Shown: positions 1 through 8,988 of the stretch, in pieces
Numbering within the stretch: position 1 is the stretch's first letter
Layout of the letters: each line of letters opens with the position of its first letter
Assembly (NCBI GenBank): GCA_016872775.1
Contig: VGZA01000001.1
Location: 124,001 to 188,000, forward strand
Source: Planctomycetota bacterium
GTDB lineage: Bacteria; Planctomycetota; Planctomycetia; Pirellulales; Pirellulaceae
Direction of reading: 5' to 3'
Length of the DNA stretch: 64,000 nt
The notes under the pieces: generated by a model
Told to the model about the DNA's origin: nothing
The model's input: the letters and a program-made list of their open reading frames with translations, nothing else
Database searches by the model: none
Program-made: the position numbers and the translations under genes

Positions 1-68
1 ATGTCCTGACATCCATGTCGGAAGCCTCCTTTCAACGTGGTTCGATACCGCCCTGGGCCCGGCGGCGT

Positions 69-2147
69 TCATACTTTCTGGGGTACAAGGTCGGAGACAA
101 TCGCAACCGATTCAATCCGCGTATCTCGAGTGATCTCGTTGTAGCTCAGGATGACCAGTCGCGGCAGATTCGGCGCCGTCATCAGCTTCAATCCGGGCCG
201 GATCTGCGGACTCACCAGCAGCAGGGGCGGATGGTTCGACCGCGTCAATTTCACGACTTCCTCGCCGATCAACTCGCACGTGCGGTCGACCGCCTGCGGC
301 GACATGCGGATGAACAGCCCCCGCTCGCTATGCTCGATTCCCGCCGCGATGCGGTCCTCCATCGCCGGATCGAGTGTCACGACGTGCAGCCGCTGGTCTT
401 TGTCGCGATACCGCGAACAGATCGTGCGCGCCAGCCGATGACGGGCATACTCGGTCAGCCATACCAGGTCCTTGGTCTTGGGACCATGGTCGCCAAGCGT
501 TTCCAGGATTGTCCCCAGCTGTCGGATCGGCACCTCTTCACGCAGCAGCGTTTGCAGCACCTGCTGCACATCCGTCAGTTTCATCACCCCCGGGATCAAC
601 TCATCGACCACCGCGGGCTGGGATTTCTTGAGTTCGTCGATCAGATGTTTCGTGGCATCCCGCGTCAACAATTCGTCGGCGTGCCGCCGCACGACCTCCT
701 GCAGATGGGTCGCCAGTACGGCCGTCGGCTCGACGGGAGTAAACCCCTGCATCACGGCGCGGTCCTTCAACTGCGGTTCGATCCAATAAGCGGTCCGCTG
801 GAACGCGGGGTCCCGCGACTCTTCCCCAGGCAGCCGACCGTTCGATATTCCCGAATCCATCGCTAGCAGCCGATCGGGAAACACCGCGCCATGGGCGACG
901 GTGTTGTTGGCGATCTTCAACCGGTAGGAGTGGTCGGGCAATTGCACATTGTCGCGAATACGGACCTTGGGCAAGACGATGCCGATCTCGGCCGCCACGG
1001 CCTGGCGAACACCGGTAATCCGTGGCAACAGATCGCCGCCTCGATTGGGATCCGCCAGCCGGATCAAGCCTACACCAATCTCCATTTCCATCGGATCGAT
1101 CGCCAGGTAATCCTCGATCCGCTCCTCGACGCGCTTCTTGGAGTCGGCCTGGGCACGCTCCTGTGCGGCCTGCGCCGCGTGTTCGGTCTTCTTGCGACGA
1201 TTCATCACCGCCGCCAGCCCCAGACAGCCGCAACCGATCGCCAGCAGGGGGATCGTGGGCAGATTCGTGAGAATCAGAATGCCAAGGAATCCGGCCGCCA
1301 CGACCATCGCGATCGGTCGGGCGAACATTTGCTTCAGCATCTCGCTGGGAAGATTCTGGCGCTGCGTGCTGCGGGTCACCAGATAACCGGCGGCCATCGA
1401 AATCAGGAAGGCCGGCAACTGGCTGACCAGACCGTCTCCGATCGTCAACTTGCTGAAGACCTCGCCGGCCTGACGCGGTGACATGCCGGCGTCGAACACG
1501 CCGATAATCAATCCGCCAAAGATATTGATCAGCGCAATGATGATGCCCGCGATCGCATCGCCGCGCACGAACTTGCTGGCACCATCCATCGCCGCATAGA
1601 AGTCGGCCTGCTGCGTAATTTCCTCGCGGCGACGCTGCGCTTCCCGCTCGTCGATCAACCCCGCGTTCATGTCGGCGTCGATCGCCATCTGCCGGCCAGG
1701 CATGCCATCCAGAGCGAATCGCGCGGCCACCTCGCTGATCCTGGTCGCACCCTTGGTGATCACGACAAACTGAATCACGATAATGATCGCGAAGATGATC
1801 ACCCCCACGACCAGACTGTCCCCCGCCACGAATTCGCCGAAGGAACGAATCACCCCCCCCGATGCCATCAGCCCATCGACACCGCCGCGCGTAAGGATCA
1901 AGCGCGTTGAGGCCACGTTCAGCACCAGACGAGCCAGGGTCGTCGAGAGAAGCAGTGAAGGAAAAACACTGAATTCGAGCGGCGTCCGCACATACAAGGT
2001 GGACAGCAGCACCACCACCGAAACGGAAATATTCAAGGAAAGCAGCAGGTCTAACAGACTCGGCGGCAGCGGGACCAGGATCACCAGCACGCTGGTGATC
2101 ACCCCGACCGGGACGACCAGTTCTTGCCACCGCTGTGTTCGAGACAT
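69..2147 (-). CDS. flhA: Flagellar biosynthesis protein FlhA (type III export gate)
   Basis: FlhA is the inner-membrane export-gate component of the flagellar type III secretion apparatus. The N-terminal third (about residues 15-330) holds the cluster of hydrophobic helices plus the signature stretch around residues 57-85, which includes LEFSVFPSLLLSTTLARLVL. The rest is the cytoplasmic domain that receives chaperone-substrate complexes. About 692 residues is normal for the family. I start at the ATG at 2147, because the frame opens one codon earlier with a TTG and an AGGCAGG-like ribosome site sits just upstream. No other flagellar gene lies on the upstream side, so any linked flagellar genes would be downstream, beyond the window's left edge. 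Recognition is secure. Confidence 0.97.
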   Translation of the reverse strand: MSRTQRWQELVVPVGVITSVLVILVPLPPSLLDLLLSLNISVSVVVLLSTLYVRTPLEFSVFPSLLLSTTLARLVLNVASTRLILTRGGVDGLMASGGVIRSFGEFVAGDSLVVGVIIFAIIIVIQFVVITKGATRISEVAARFALDGMPGRQMAIDADMNAGLIDEREAQRRREEITQQADFYAAMDGASKFVRGDAIAGIIIALINIFGGLIIGVFDAGMSPRQAGEVFSKLTIGDGLVSQLPAFLISMAAGYLVTRSTQRQNLPSEMLKQMFARPIAMVVAAGFLGILILTNLPTIPLLAIGCGCLGLAAVMNRRKKTEHAAQAAQERAQADSKKRVEERIEDYLAIDPMEMEIGVGLIRLADPNRGGDLLPRITGVRQAVAAEIGIVLPKVRIRDNVQLPDHSYRLKIANNTVAHGAVFPDRLLAMDSGISNGRLPGEESRDPAFQRTAYWIEPQLKDRAVMQGFTPVEPTAVLATHLQEVVRRHADELLTRDATKHLIDELKKSQPAVVDELIPGVMKLTDVQQVLQTLLREEVPIRQLGTILETLGDHGPKTKDLVWLTEYARHRLARTICSRYRDKDQRLHVVTLDPAMEDRIAAGIEHSERGLFIRMSPQAVDRTCELIGEEVVKLTRSNHPPLLLVSPQIRPGLKLMTAPNLPRLVILSYNEITRDTRIESVAIVSDLVPQKV

Positions 2148-2368
2148 CAAAACCTGCCTGAATGGTCCGCCAGGAAGATACGGATTGTTCGTTGTTCTCG
2201 CCGGAGCCGGCGTCGGTCAATTTCGAATAGTCCTTGGTCCGAAGAGGGGCGGAAAGTAACGAATTCAGCAGCCAATGTCCAGGTGAATTGGTCGACAACG
2301 ACCGTTGACGGACTCGCTAGCAGGATTCACAATTCAGTAGTTCCGCTCCTTGCCTCAGGGATGGCTCC

Positions 2369-3211
2369 ATGATCTCGGATTCCAACGCCGCTTCCTCCAA
2401 TACCTCGCAGCCGGCGGCGGAGACCGCTCGTTCCGTACAGCCTCGCCGATTTACCGACAAAGTCGCCGTCATCACCGGCGTCAGTGATCGCGGGATCGGC
2501 GGCGCGATCGCCGAACGACTCGCGCGCGAAGGCGCCTCGGTCGCAATGCTATGCCGCCACGAACCCCACAAGCTGCTCAAACTGCTCGACCGGCTCGAAT
2601 GCGATGCCCGCTCGATCAATTGCGACATTACCCAGTCCTCCCAGATCACCGCCGCCGTGGAGTGGACGGTCGATCAATTGGGAGGCCTAGAAATTCTCGT
2701 CCATAATGCCGGGGTCGAATCGGCGGGTCGGTTGGTGGAAGTTCCGATCGAAAAATGGAAGGCACTGCTGGACGTGAATTTGCAGGGTGCGATTCAGATG
2801 AGTCAATCCGTGCTGCCGGTGATGAAATCCGGCGGCGTGATCGTCAACGTCGCTTCGACGCTGAGCATCGGGGGCTGTGCAGGCTATTCCGTTTACAGCG
2901 CCAGCAACGCCGGACTGATCGGCTTCACACAGTCCCTGGCGTGGGAACTGGCGCCACGAGGCATCCGCGTGGTCGCCGATTCTCCGGGGCTGATCCACAC
3001 CCCGATGGTTTTCAAACATATTGCCCGGTGGACACCCGAAGCACGGGACAAAGTCGAAGCGTGCCATCCGTTGGGAATTGGCACACCCCATGACGTCGCC
3101 AACGCCGTCGCATTTCTGGCATCGAGTGAAGGACACTGGATCACCGGAGTCAATCTGCCGCTGGGTTGGGCGCCCCATTACCCGTTGCCATTCCAGCATT
3201 TTCTTGGCTGA
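2369..3211 (+). CDS. SDR-family oxidoreductase-like protein with catalytic Lys replaced
   Basis: A short-chain dehydrogenase/reductase fold of 280 residues. Visible are the glycine-rich nucleotide motif TGVSDRGIG (about residue 37), the HNAG motif, the serine region VNVASTLS and the C-terminal segment that follows the active site. The active-site segment reads VYSASNAG: the Tyr is present, but the usual YxxxK lysine is Asn (codon aac at 2914-2916). In classical SDRs that Lys lowers the Tyr pKa and binds the nicotinamide ribose. The protein may therefore be catalytically impaired, use another proton relay, or have a binding role. The first 28 residues are a Ser/Ala-rich extension. The gene lies between divergent flhA and the downstream zinc-ribbon gene. 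The substrate cannot be inferred. Confidence 0.88.
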   Translation: MISDSNAASSNTSQPAAETARSVQPRRFTDKVAVITGVSDRGIGGAIAERLAREGASVAMLCRHEPHKLLKLLDRLECDARSINCDITQSSQITAAVEWTVDQLGGLEILVHNAGVESAGRLVEVPIEKWKALLDVNLQGAIQMSQSVLPVMKSGGVIVNVASTLSIGGCAGYSVYSASNAGLIGFTQSLAWELAPRGIRVVADSPGLIHTPMVFKHIARWTPEARDKVEACHPLGIGTPHDVANAVAFLASSEGHWITGVNLPLGWAPHYPLPFQHFLG

Positions 3212-3247
3212 ATCATTGCCGAAAGGCGAGCCGCACGAGGAATCCGC

Positions 3248-4864
3248 ATGTCGTCCAGTAACTCCCCGCCGCGCGTCGCTTGTCCCCAATGCGGCGCGGG
3301 ACTCAAACTTACCTCTTCGGAGCCGAACCAGAAGCTGCGCTGCCCCAAGTGCGGCCATGCGTTTCTCGCCGACCTTCCCGCTGCGCCCCCTGCGATCGGT
3401 CCCGGCGCCGCAACGGCCGGCGCACCCGCGGCAGCCGGCGGACCTGCGGTATCTCCCGCCGCGAACAACGACATCGAAGATGAAGATGACGGCCTGTACC
3501 GGTTGGTGCCCGATACTTTGCCGAACGAACCCCAGCGCCCCTCGAGTTCCACCGTCGCGCCGTCCGCACCATCCACCCCACCAAGAGGCGCGTCCCATCC
3601 AACAAAGCCGCAATCCAGCCCGGCCGACCTGGGCCCCTTGCGACTGGATGACGAGATTCTGGGCGACCCCGATGCGAAGGACGAACCGTTACCCAAAGCG
3701 AACATGGGGAACAATCCGTCAGGGCCACGCTTGCCGGCCAGTCTGCTTGTGTATACGACCGGCGACGAGGAATCCTCCGCCAACAAATCGCAAAAACCTG
3801 CGGTGCCCTCTGGTGATGCATGGTTCACCTTCCCTTGTCATGTCTGTCGCACGCCGCAGGACTGCACGCTTGCCGACGTCGGCAAGACGATCGATTGCCC
3901 CGATTGCCACTCAAAACTGGTTGTGCCGCATCCCAAGCCGACGCAGTTCAGATCGCGCCACGACGAACGCGGTTTCGACGACGGCACCACTTTGGAACTC
4001 AACCCTGACACGGCCGCTCCCGCACCGATCCCGATCGCACAAGGATTGCAGCAATCGGCGGGAGATTATCTCTCCAAAGCGGCCCAGACCCTGGATGAGG
4101 AAGAATCGGAGGAGGCCGAAAAGAAAGCGCTCGGCGACCTCACGGACGTTTTTCGTTTCGCTATTCAGCCCGAGACATTGGCTCGATGGATCGTCTTTTC
4201 CGTCGGTTTGTGGATCGTGGAGGCACTGATCGCGCTCGGCGGACTGCGCGCGGAGAAGCTGACGCTTCTCCCCGCACTCTTCGTACCGATCGTCGCGGCG
4301 GCCGGCGCGATCTGGGTGGTGGCATTCACAGCCGGCCTCGTGGCCCTGGTGCAGGACACCGGTGACGGATCCCGTGAAGTCGGCTGGCCCGGCGCGAATT
4401 TCATGGAATGGCTTTTCGACGGAATCAGGGTCGTGGCCGCCATGGTGATCAGTTCCCTTCCCGCGATCGTTGTGGGATTACTGATGGGCGGCGCGGGACG
4501 CTTGACCGAGAACCTGCATCTGCTGGGAATTCTGGTCGTGCTCTGCACGATGTCGGTCTTCCCGATCGTGTTCCTTTCGATGCTCTATAACGGATCGACG
4601 GTCAAATTCCTGTCGCTGACCGTCGTCAAGAGCCTGAACCTGATGCCCAAATACTGGTTGACCTTTTACCAGGTATCGCTGCTCTGCGGCATTGTGATGT
4701 ATATGACCGGACGAGGTATCGTCACGGGGGATCTGCAGGCGCTGGTGATCATTGCCCCCCTGGCGGTCGCCAATGCGTTTCTGTTTTTCCGCATGCTGGG
4801 CTGGCTGGCCTGGCGACTCGGGGAAACTTGGCGCGCGATCGAGGAACAACCGAAGGCGCCCTGA
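3248..4864 (+). CDS. Zinc-ribbon multi-pass membrane protein, function unknown
   Basis: A 538-residue protein. The N-terminus carries an MJ0042-type zinc ribbon (CPQCG at about residues 13-17, CPKCG at 32-36). A long Ala/Pro-rich low-complexity linker follows, then a second Cys2-Cys2 ribbon (CHVC about 197-200, CPDC about 217-220). An acidic stretch (EEESEEAEKK) leads into about six hydrophobic helices from residue 305 to near the C-terminus. Such zinc-ribbon plus membrane-domain proteins are common in planctomycetes, and I know of no defined function. The gene starts 36 bases after the SDR gene and may be co-transcribed with it. The ribbons are expected to be cytoplasmic, which suggests a redox or metal-responsive or nucleic-acid-binding head on a membrane platform; this is inference. 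Confidence 0.8.
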   Translation: MSSSNSPPRVACPQCGAGLKLTSSEPNQKLRCPKCGHAFLADLPAAPPAIGPGAATAGAPAAAGGPAVSPAANNDIEDEDDGLYRLVPDTLPNEPQRPSSSTVAPSAPSTPPRGASHPTKPQSSPADLGPLRLDDEILGDPDAKDEPLPKANMGNNPSGPRLPASLLVYTTGDEESSANKSQKPAVPSGDAWFTFPCHVCRTPQDCTLADVGKTIDCPDCHSKLVVPHPKPTQFRSRHDERGFDDGTTLELNPDTAAPAPIPIAQGLQQSAGDYLSKAAQTLDEEESEEAEKKALGDLTDVFRFAIQPETLARWIVFSVGLWIVEALIALGGLRAEKLTLLPALFVPIVAAAGAIWVVAFTAGLVALVQDTGDGSREVGWPGANFMEWLFDGIRVVAAMVISSLPAIVVGLLMGGAGRLTENLHLLGILVVLCTMSVFPIVFLSMLYNGSTVKFLSLTVVKSLNLMPKYWLTFYQVSLLCGIVMYMTGRGIVTGDLQALVIIAPLAVANAFLFFRMLGWLAWRLGETWRAIEEQPKAP

Positions 4865-5208
4865 GATTTCCAGAACACGCACCGCTGAACTCCATCGCGG
4901 CGTGCGAAAAAGTGGCGACGAGCCCATTTCCTTGGGGGACCAATCCTTGCGGGACCACTCCCTGCAACAATTGCTAGCGTGCCGCTCGGCGATCATGCCT
5001 GCATGCCGCGAAGCGTCGATTCTTGTTGATGTCCGACGCGTCGGCGTATTACGTCCAACTTCACTTGACATGCTTCTCTCCATGACTACATTTAAGGTCA
5101 TCACTCATGGCTCTTGGCAGACGGCACAGGGATATGCCGTAAATTGGATCTGTTTGGTCGCTCTGCATAATTTGGCTGCGCGACGCATAACGGTAGGAGG
5201 CCCGACCG
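4865..5208. other. Intergenic region upstream of BON gene
   Basis: 344 bases with no convincing gene; the open frames crossing it lack recognisable content and shadow the neighbouring genes. It contains one promoter-like element (5065-5092) and the ribosome-binding site of the BON gene (5194-5200). Nothing else was recognised. Confidence 0.6.
5065..5092 (+). promoter_or_regulatory. Sigma70-like promoter candidate for the BON gene
   Basis: A perfect TTGACA (5065-5070), a 16-base spacer and TACATT (5087-5092, four of six matches to TATAAT). It lies 116 bases before the BON gene start. Planctomycete promoter consensus is not well defined, so this is a pattern match only. Confidence 0.4.
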
Positions 5209-5433
5209 ATGGCCAACGTGACTTTGTTGAATTCGGATATCGAAATCCGAGCGCAGATGGCACTCTCGACAAGTCCGATTTTTCAATTGCGGGACTTGCG
5301 TGCGGAGAGGGATGAAGACGGCCTGATATTGAAAGGACGCGTCACCTCGTTCTATTTCAAGCAGGTTGCTCAGGAACTAGTGCGCAACGCCGTTCCGAAG
5401 ACCAACGTCATCAATCACATTCAAGTGGACTGA
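5209..5433 (+). CDS. BON-domain mini-protein
   Basis: A 74-residue protein that consists almost entirely of one BON-like fold: an initial helix (residues 8-20), a strand around LRAERDEDGLILKGRVTS, a second helix (FKQVAQELVRN) and the closing strand INHIQVD. BON domains usually bind phospholipid or other ligands and occur in OsmY-type proteins, often with signal peptides. Here no signal peptide is visible, so it is probably cytoplasmic. A strong ribosome site (TAGGAGG, 5194-5200) precedes the ATG by 8 bases. The heptosyltransferase gene ends convergently 23 bases downstream. Its role is unknown. Confidence 0.72.
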   Translation: MANVTLLNSDIEIRAQMALSTSPIFQLRDLRAERDEDGLILKGRVTSFYFKQVAQELVRNAVPKTNVINHIQVD

Positions 5434-5456
5434 TACAGGCGGGTCGTCGGATTCAA

Positions 5457-6512
5457 TCACGCGGCGAAGCCTTCCGGCGACGTCGTCGTAATGAGTTCAT
5501 CGAACGCCCGAATTACATCCGCGACGGTTGTTTTTCTTAAACACTCGTAGTGTCCGAAGGGACAGCTCTTTCGTCCACAAGGACCGCAGGCGACGTGCGG
5601 CTGCAGTGTCCATTCGCGCGGATTGTAGTTTGTATTCCATCGCCGGTCGATTGATCCGTAGATTGTCACTGTGGGGACACCGAACGCAGCGGCGATGTGC
5701 CGAGGCCCACTGTCAGTCGAGATCATCGCGTTGCAGCGCGCGATGCAGCCTTTCATGACGCCAAGGGATGTGTCGATATCGGCCAGACTGCGCACCGCCG
5801 GGTGGTTGGCCTGGGTGACTAGCTGTTCCGCATCCGCCTTTTCGCGAGGACCTCCCAGCACGAGCACCCGTATTCGCGGCCGAGCCACCAGGGTGCGAAT
5901 GACCTCCGCGAATCGATCGGTCGGCCAGTTGCGCGCCGGGGAATTCGCCGAACCGGTATTCACCGCCACGACAAATTCGGACGGCCCCCATTGCAGCTTT
6001 TGCCAGACTCCATCGGCGCCGCGTTGATCCTGTTCCGTCAAAGCCAGTTCCAATCGACGATTCGCGGCAGGGCAGCCGACGGCCTGCGCCAGCGCCAGGT
6101 AATGATCGACCGCGGAATAGGGCGTTGGCATTCCGTGCTGCCGGGGGCGACTCAGCCGCTGGGTCAACAGCCCTCGATGGAGGATGCCGCCAAAACCGAC
6201 GCGCTCTTTTGCCCCCGCAACGGCCGCGAGCAGGCCTGCAGACAGCGAATTCGGCATCACGATCGCCAGGCCGATCGTTTCCCGGCGCAATCGCCGCGCA
6301 ACAGGCCAGAACCGAATGCCGCGATCCGCGGCGCGGCGATCGAAGGGCCACGCTTCGTCAAGCCAACTCGTTCCATCCAGAATTCTGGCCACGTACGGCC
6401 GCATTACCCCGAGGATCCGGTCGGCGGGAAAATGCGTTCGCAGGCTTCGTAGCGCGGGAGTGGCCATGACCACGTCCCCGATCCAATTCGGCAGCAGGAT
6501 TGCGATATTCAC
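5457..6512 (-). CDS. Glycosyltransferase family 9, ADP-heptose:LPS heptosyltransferase II type
   Basis: A 351-residue GT9 enzyme, by family a transferase of heptose from ADP-heptose to the LPS inner core. Diagnostic parts are the N-terminal Rossmann start ILLPNWIGDVVMATPALRSL, the central VAVNTGSANSPARNWP segment, the nucleotide-sugar binding region STDSGPRHIAAAFGVPTVTI, and a Cys-rich tail HVACGPCGRKSCPFGHYECL seen in WaaF-type enzymes. The start codon is GTG at 6512. It stands alone rather than in an LPS gene cluster, so the acceptor may not be a classical core. The closest enzyme class is WaaF/RfaF, but the exact sugar specificity cannot be read from sequence. Confidence 0.88.
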   Translation of the reverse strand: MNIAILLPNWIGDVVMATPALRSLRTHFPADRILGVMRPYVARILDGTSWLDEAWPFDRRAADRGIRFWPVARRLRRETIGLAIVMPNSLSAGLLAAVAGAKERVGFGGILHRGLLTQRLSRPRQHGMPTPYSAVDHYLALAQAVGCPAANRRLELALTEQDQRGADGVWQKLQWGPSEFVVAVNTGSANSPARNWPTDRFAEVIRTLVARPRIRVLVLGGPREKADAEQLVTQANHPAVRSLADIDTSLGVMKGCIARCNAMISTDSGPRHIAAAFGVPTVTIYGSIDRRWNTNYNPREWTLQPHVACGPCGRKSCPFGHYECLRKTTVADVIRAFDELITTTSPEGFAA

Positions 6513-6725
6513 TCTTGGCCGTTCCTAACAGTTCGCGGAATCCGCGCTGTATAGCTGGTAGTCAGGTCCGACAGCAATAGCGGTTTCCGTGATTCGACTC
6601 GCGAACGCGCGTAACTTCCCCCAACATTCCCAGAAAAAAGCTACCCCAACGCCACAGGCATCGGATAGAATCCGCAAAGGCCGGGAGGGTTCGTCGCTCG
6701 GCTCGTACCGCTTGGCAATAGAGTC

Positions 6726-7100
6726 ATGACCATCGAAAATCCGCACCGATCACCGAATGCTCGATCGCTGGCAAAGCTGGGCACATTGCCGGATTTGAGA
6801 AGGAACTGGACGGACTATTCGCCGAAATACAACGTTGCGTTCAAGACGGCGATTCTGGTTCAGGCTGTGCTCGCAATCGTGACCAAGCTCGTCCTGGATT
6901 TCCCTCCCGGCCAAACGCATCGTGCATTCTGGGTCGCGCTCGTTTGCCAATGGTCCATGGTCTGGATCATATTGTTCCGACGGCCAATGCATCCAACACG
7001 GTTTGACCTGTTTCTCGTGCGCTACGGGATCGTTCCACTACTGTTCCTTGTCGCGGGCGTAGGGCCTTGGTACCTGCGCATGCTTGGCGTGCAAACCTAA
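6726..7100 (+). CDS. Small membrane protein, unknown
   Basis: 124 residues with three hydrophobic segments: about residues 40-60 (AFKTAILVQAVLAIVTKLVL), 68-88 (AFWVALVCQWSMVWIILF) and 100-118 (YGIVPLLFLVAGVGPWYL). A basic, hydrophilic N-terminus precedes them. It does not match a family I recognise. It is transcribed divergently from the heptosyltransferase and ends facing the truncated glycosylase fragment, 16 bases away. Composition and codon use look like coding sequence; its existence as a gene is likely but not certain. Confidence 0.55.
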   Translation: MTIENPHRSPNARSLAKLGTLPDLRRNWTDYSPKYNVAFKTAILVQAVLAIVTKLVLDFPPGQTHRAFWVALVCQWSMVWIILFRRPMHPTRFDLFLVRYGIVPLLFLVAGVGPWYLRMLGVQT

Positions 7101-7116
7101 GAGACGCGACGAACAA

Positions 7117-7632
7117 TCAATTGAACGTGAGAGACAGATTGGGCAGATTCTGAATGCCCTCAGTTTGCCGCTCGCCCTTGGGATCGTTACATTCTTTGCT
7201 GCAGAGTGTTGCCGCCAGAGCCGCGCGGATTTCGTCAGCCGGATACGGCCGACTCATGGCATCCGGCCCCAGCGAGGCCAGTTTCGCAGCCAGTTCTTCC
7301 TGGCCAACCAGTTTGAGTAACTGCCCGTTCAGGTTGCAGATCGTGTACGGGCCGACGTACAGGCCGAGCCACGCGTCGTCCGGCAGGAACAACTGGTTCC
7401 CGTCCAGCTTTTTCCACTTGCCCCGCATCAACAAGTGGTTGTGGAGGTAGCAGTCGCCGTCGAACTCGATGAAGATGTGCTTGCCCTTGCAGAAGGCTCG
7501 CCGGATTTGTCGCCCGGTGAGGGACTCCGCAGGGACTTCGGTGTGGGCCGATAGGCAGCGCAGCACCTTGCGGCCCAACAAGTATCGGCCGAGCCATTCC
7601 GTTCTCCGTAACACTTGTGGACCCTCGGACAC
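7117..7632 (-). pseudogene. Truncated Fpg/Nei-type DNA glycosylase (N-terminal domain only)
   Basis: The 171 residues match only the N-terminal beta-sandwich domain of formamidopyrimidine-DNA glycosylase/endonuclease VIII: start SEGPQVLRRTEWL, KGKHIFIEFDGDCYLHNHLLMRGKW, then LGPDAMSRPYPADEIRAAL, which normally leads into the H2TH helices. The frame then becomes unrelated sequence and stops. The H2TH DNA-binding domain and zinc finger are absent, and the DNA beyond the stop is occupied by the oppositely oriented membrane-protein gene. The catalytic N-terminal Pro (Pro2) is replaced by Ser, while Glu3 is kept. An intact paralogue, MutM, is at 62532-63392. Most likely a decayed Nei-like gene; a retained one-domain protein cannot be excluded. 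Confidence 0.75.
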
Positions 7633-7754
7633 GAAGCGAACCCTTTCCGCCTGCTGGTCCTATCCTGCAGGCCCGACGCACTCGAATGCGACGGATTGCC
7701 GGACAACCCTTTCTGCGAGGACGCTGAGTAGCGCGGATCGAGATGGCCCTTGAC

Positions 7755-7973
7755 TCACCCGACCACGCGTCCGTCAGCGTCGAAATGATTGTCCAGAGCC
7801 TGCAGGCAGTCGTCTGCGTTCGCGAGAACCTCCGTCCATTGGGTGACTTCGGCGAGCAACTTCGAATGTTCCCCAATCCCTGCCGCTCGTTGGAAATAGA
7901 CTTCGAGCGTCGCCAAGGCCTCGTCTCGTTTTGCGGAGTAATGTGAAATCGCCGCTTTGCGAAGCAGATTCAT
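7755..7973 (-). CDS. Small helical protein, unknown
   Basis: A 72-residue protein with a regular helical pattern (LLRKAAISHYSAKRDEALAT, then LAEVTQWTEVLANADDCLQAL). It is rich in Ala, Leu and charged residues, with no membrane segment or signal. I place the start at 7973 because an AAAGGGA ribosome-site sequence lies just upstream; an in-frame ATG at 7988 is the alternative. It is oriented like the truncated glycosylase that follows 122 bases downstream and may once have shared its transcript. I do not recognise the family. Confidence 0.55.
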   Translation of the reverse strand: MNLLRKAAISHYSAKRDEALATLEVYFQRAAGIGEHSKLLAEVTQWTEVLANADDCLQALDNHFDADGRVVG

Positions 7974-8230
7974 GCGGGTCCCTTTCATTCGATCGGATCA
8001 AATTCCGGTTTACTGTTGTATTGTAGGGACCGGGGAAGCTGGTCAACTGGGCGACAAAATCGAGTGTTGCCCCCAATGTCTCGACCCGATTGCCCATTGG
8101 GGTCGTAATCCGGGACTGAGTTCGCACCTTGGGGTCGCTCTTGTCAGCTTCGAGCCTGGCGGAATAATACCGTACACGCGGGCGGAACAAATCGCCGTGC
8201 CTGTCCTTAGCAACATCCGGGTGACCTACG

Positions 8231-8908
8231 ATGGAAGACGACACGACCGCATTGCCGTCGGACTTTTGCGGAGAAGTTCGTCTGTTTCCGCTGTCCAATT
8301 TGGTATTGTTCCCCGGTATCGTTCTGCCTTTGCACATCTTCGAGAGCCGGTACAAGGAAATGCTGGAAGACGCACTTGCCGGCGACGAAATGGTCACGAT
8401 GGCGACACTCATCCCCGGCTTTGAACACGACTATTACAGCCGTCCTCCGATCTCACCCATCGTGTGTATCGGTCGAGTCCTGTCGCACGAGAAAACCCCT
8501 CAGGGCACGTACAACTTGGCGCTGGCTGGGTTGGAGCGGGCACGGATCCAGCACGAGGTCGAGCCTGTGCGCGCGTATCGGCGAGCCAAGGTATGTGCGC
8601 TCGGCAGTCTCCCTTCTCCAGCCGGTACGGCAGGCAGTCGGCAGGCCGTTAAGCTGGCCGAAGAAATGCTGAGCATCTTGCCCGCGACGGGGCCCTTTAT
8701 CGAGGAACTGTTGAAATACGACGTGTCGGTGGCGGCACTGACCGACTTTGTTTCGTTCCACCTGCCCCTGGCGACGGAACTGAAACTTCGATTGCTCGCC
8801 GAACCGAATCCGGGGGTCCGAGCGGAGTTGCTGTTGGCCGAGTTGTCGACCGCGAAGTCCGCGCCGCGTGGCCGTGGCCGTCGCCCCACTGACTACAGCG
8901 ACAATTAA
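8231..8908 (+). CDS. Lon N-terminal (LAN) domain protein
   Basis: 225 residues matching the stand-alone Lon substrate-binding domain family. The pattern is VRLFPLSNLVLFPGIVLPLHIFE near the N-terminus (residues 16-38), then ERYKEM-type and GRVLSHEKTPQGTYNLALAG segments, ending in a helical bundle. No ATPase or protease domain follows, so it is not Lon itself. In Lon this domain recognises substrates; free-standing versions probably act as substrate adaptors or binding modules, with unproved function. The C-terminal tail APRGRGRRPTDYSDN is basic and probably disordered. It is flanked by decayed genes, and its own frame looks intact. Confidence 0.87.
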   Translation: MEDDTTALPSDFCGEVRLFPLSNLVLFPGIVLPLHIFESRYKEMLEDALAGDEMVTMATLIPGFEHDYYSRPPISPIVCIGRVLSHEKTPQGTYNLALAGLERARIQHEVEPVRAYRRAKVCALGSLPSPAGTAGSRQAVKLAEEMLSILPATGPFIEELLKYDVSVAALTDFVSFHLPLATELKLRLLAEPNPGVRAELLLAELSTAKSAPRGRGRRPTDYSDN

Positions 8909-8988
8909 CCGCGACGGGGGCGGCGCCGGCGTTGGAGGAATCAGCGATAAACAGGAGCAACCGAGGAATCGCTCAGCGAATTCCGTAG

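Noticed and set aside
601-2298. 565-codon open frame on the minus strand over flhA
   Set aside because: Arg/Gly/Ser-rich translation with no family pattern, out of frame with an unmistakable FlhA; a shadow caused by high GC.
7235-7876. 213-codon minus-strand frame spanning the Fpg fragment and the gap upstream of it
   Set aside because: Different frame from the glycosylase motifs and Arg/Ser/Pro-rich; a shadow rather than the intact glycosylase.
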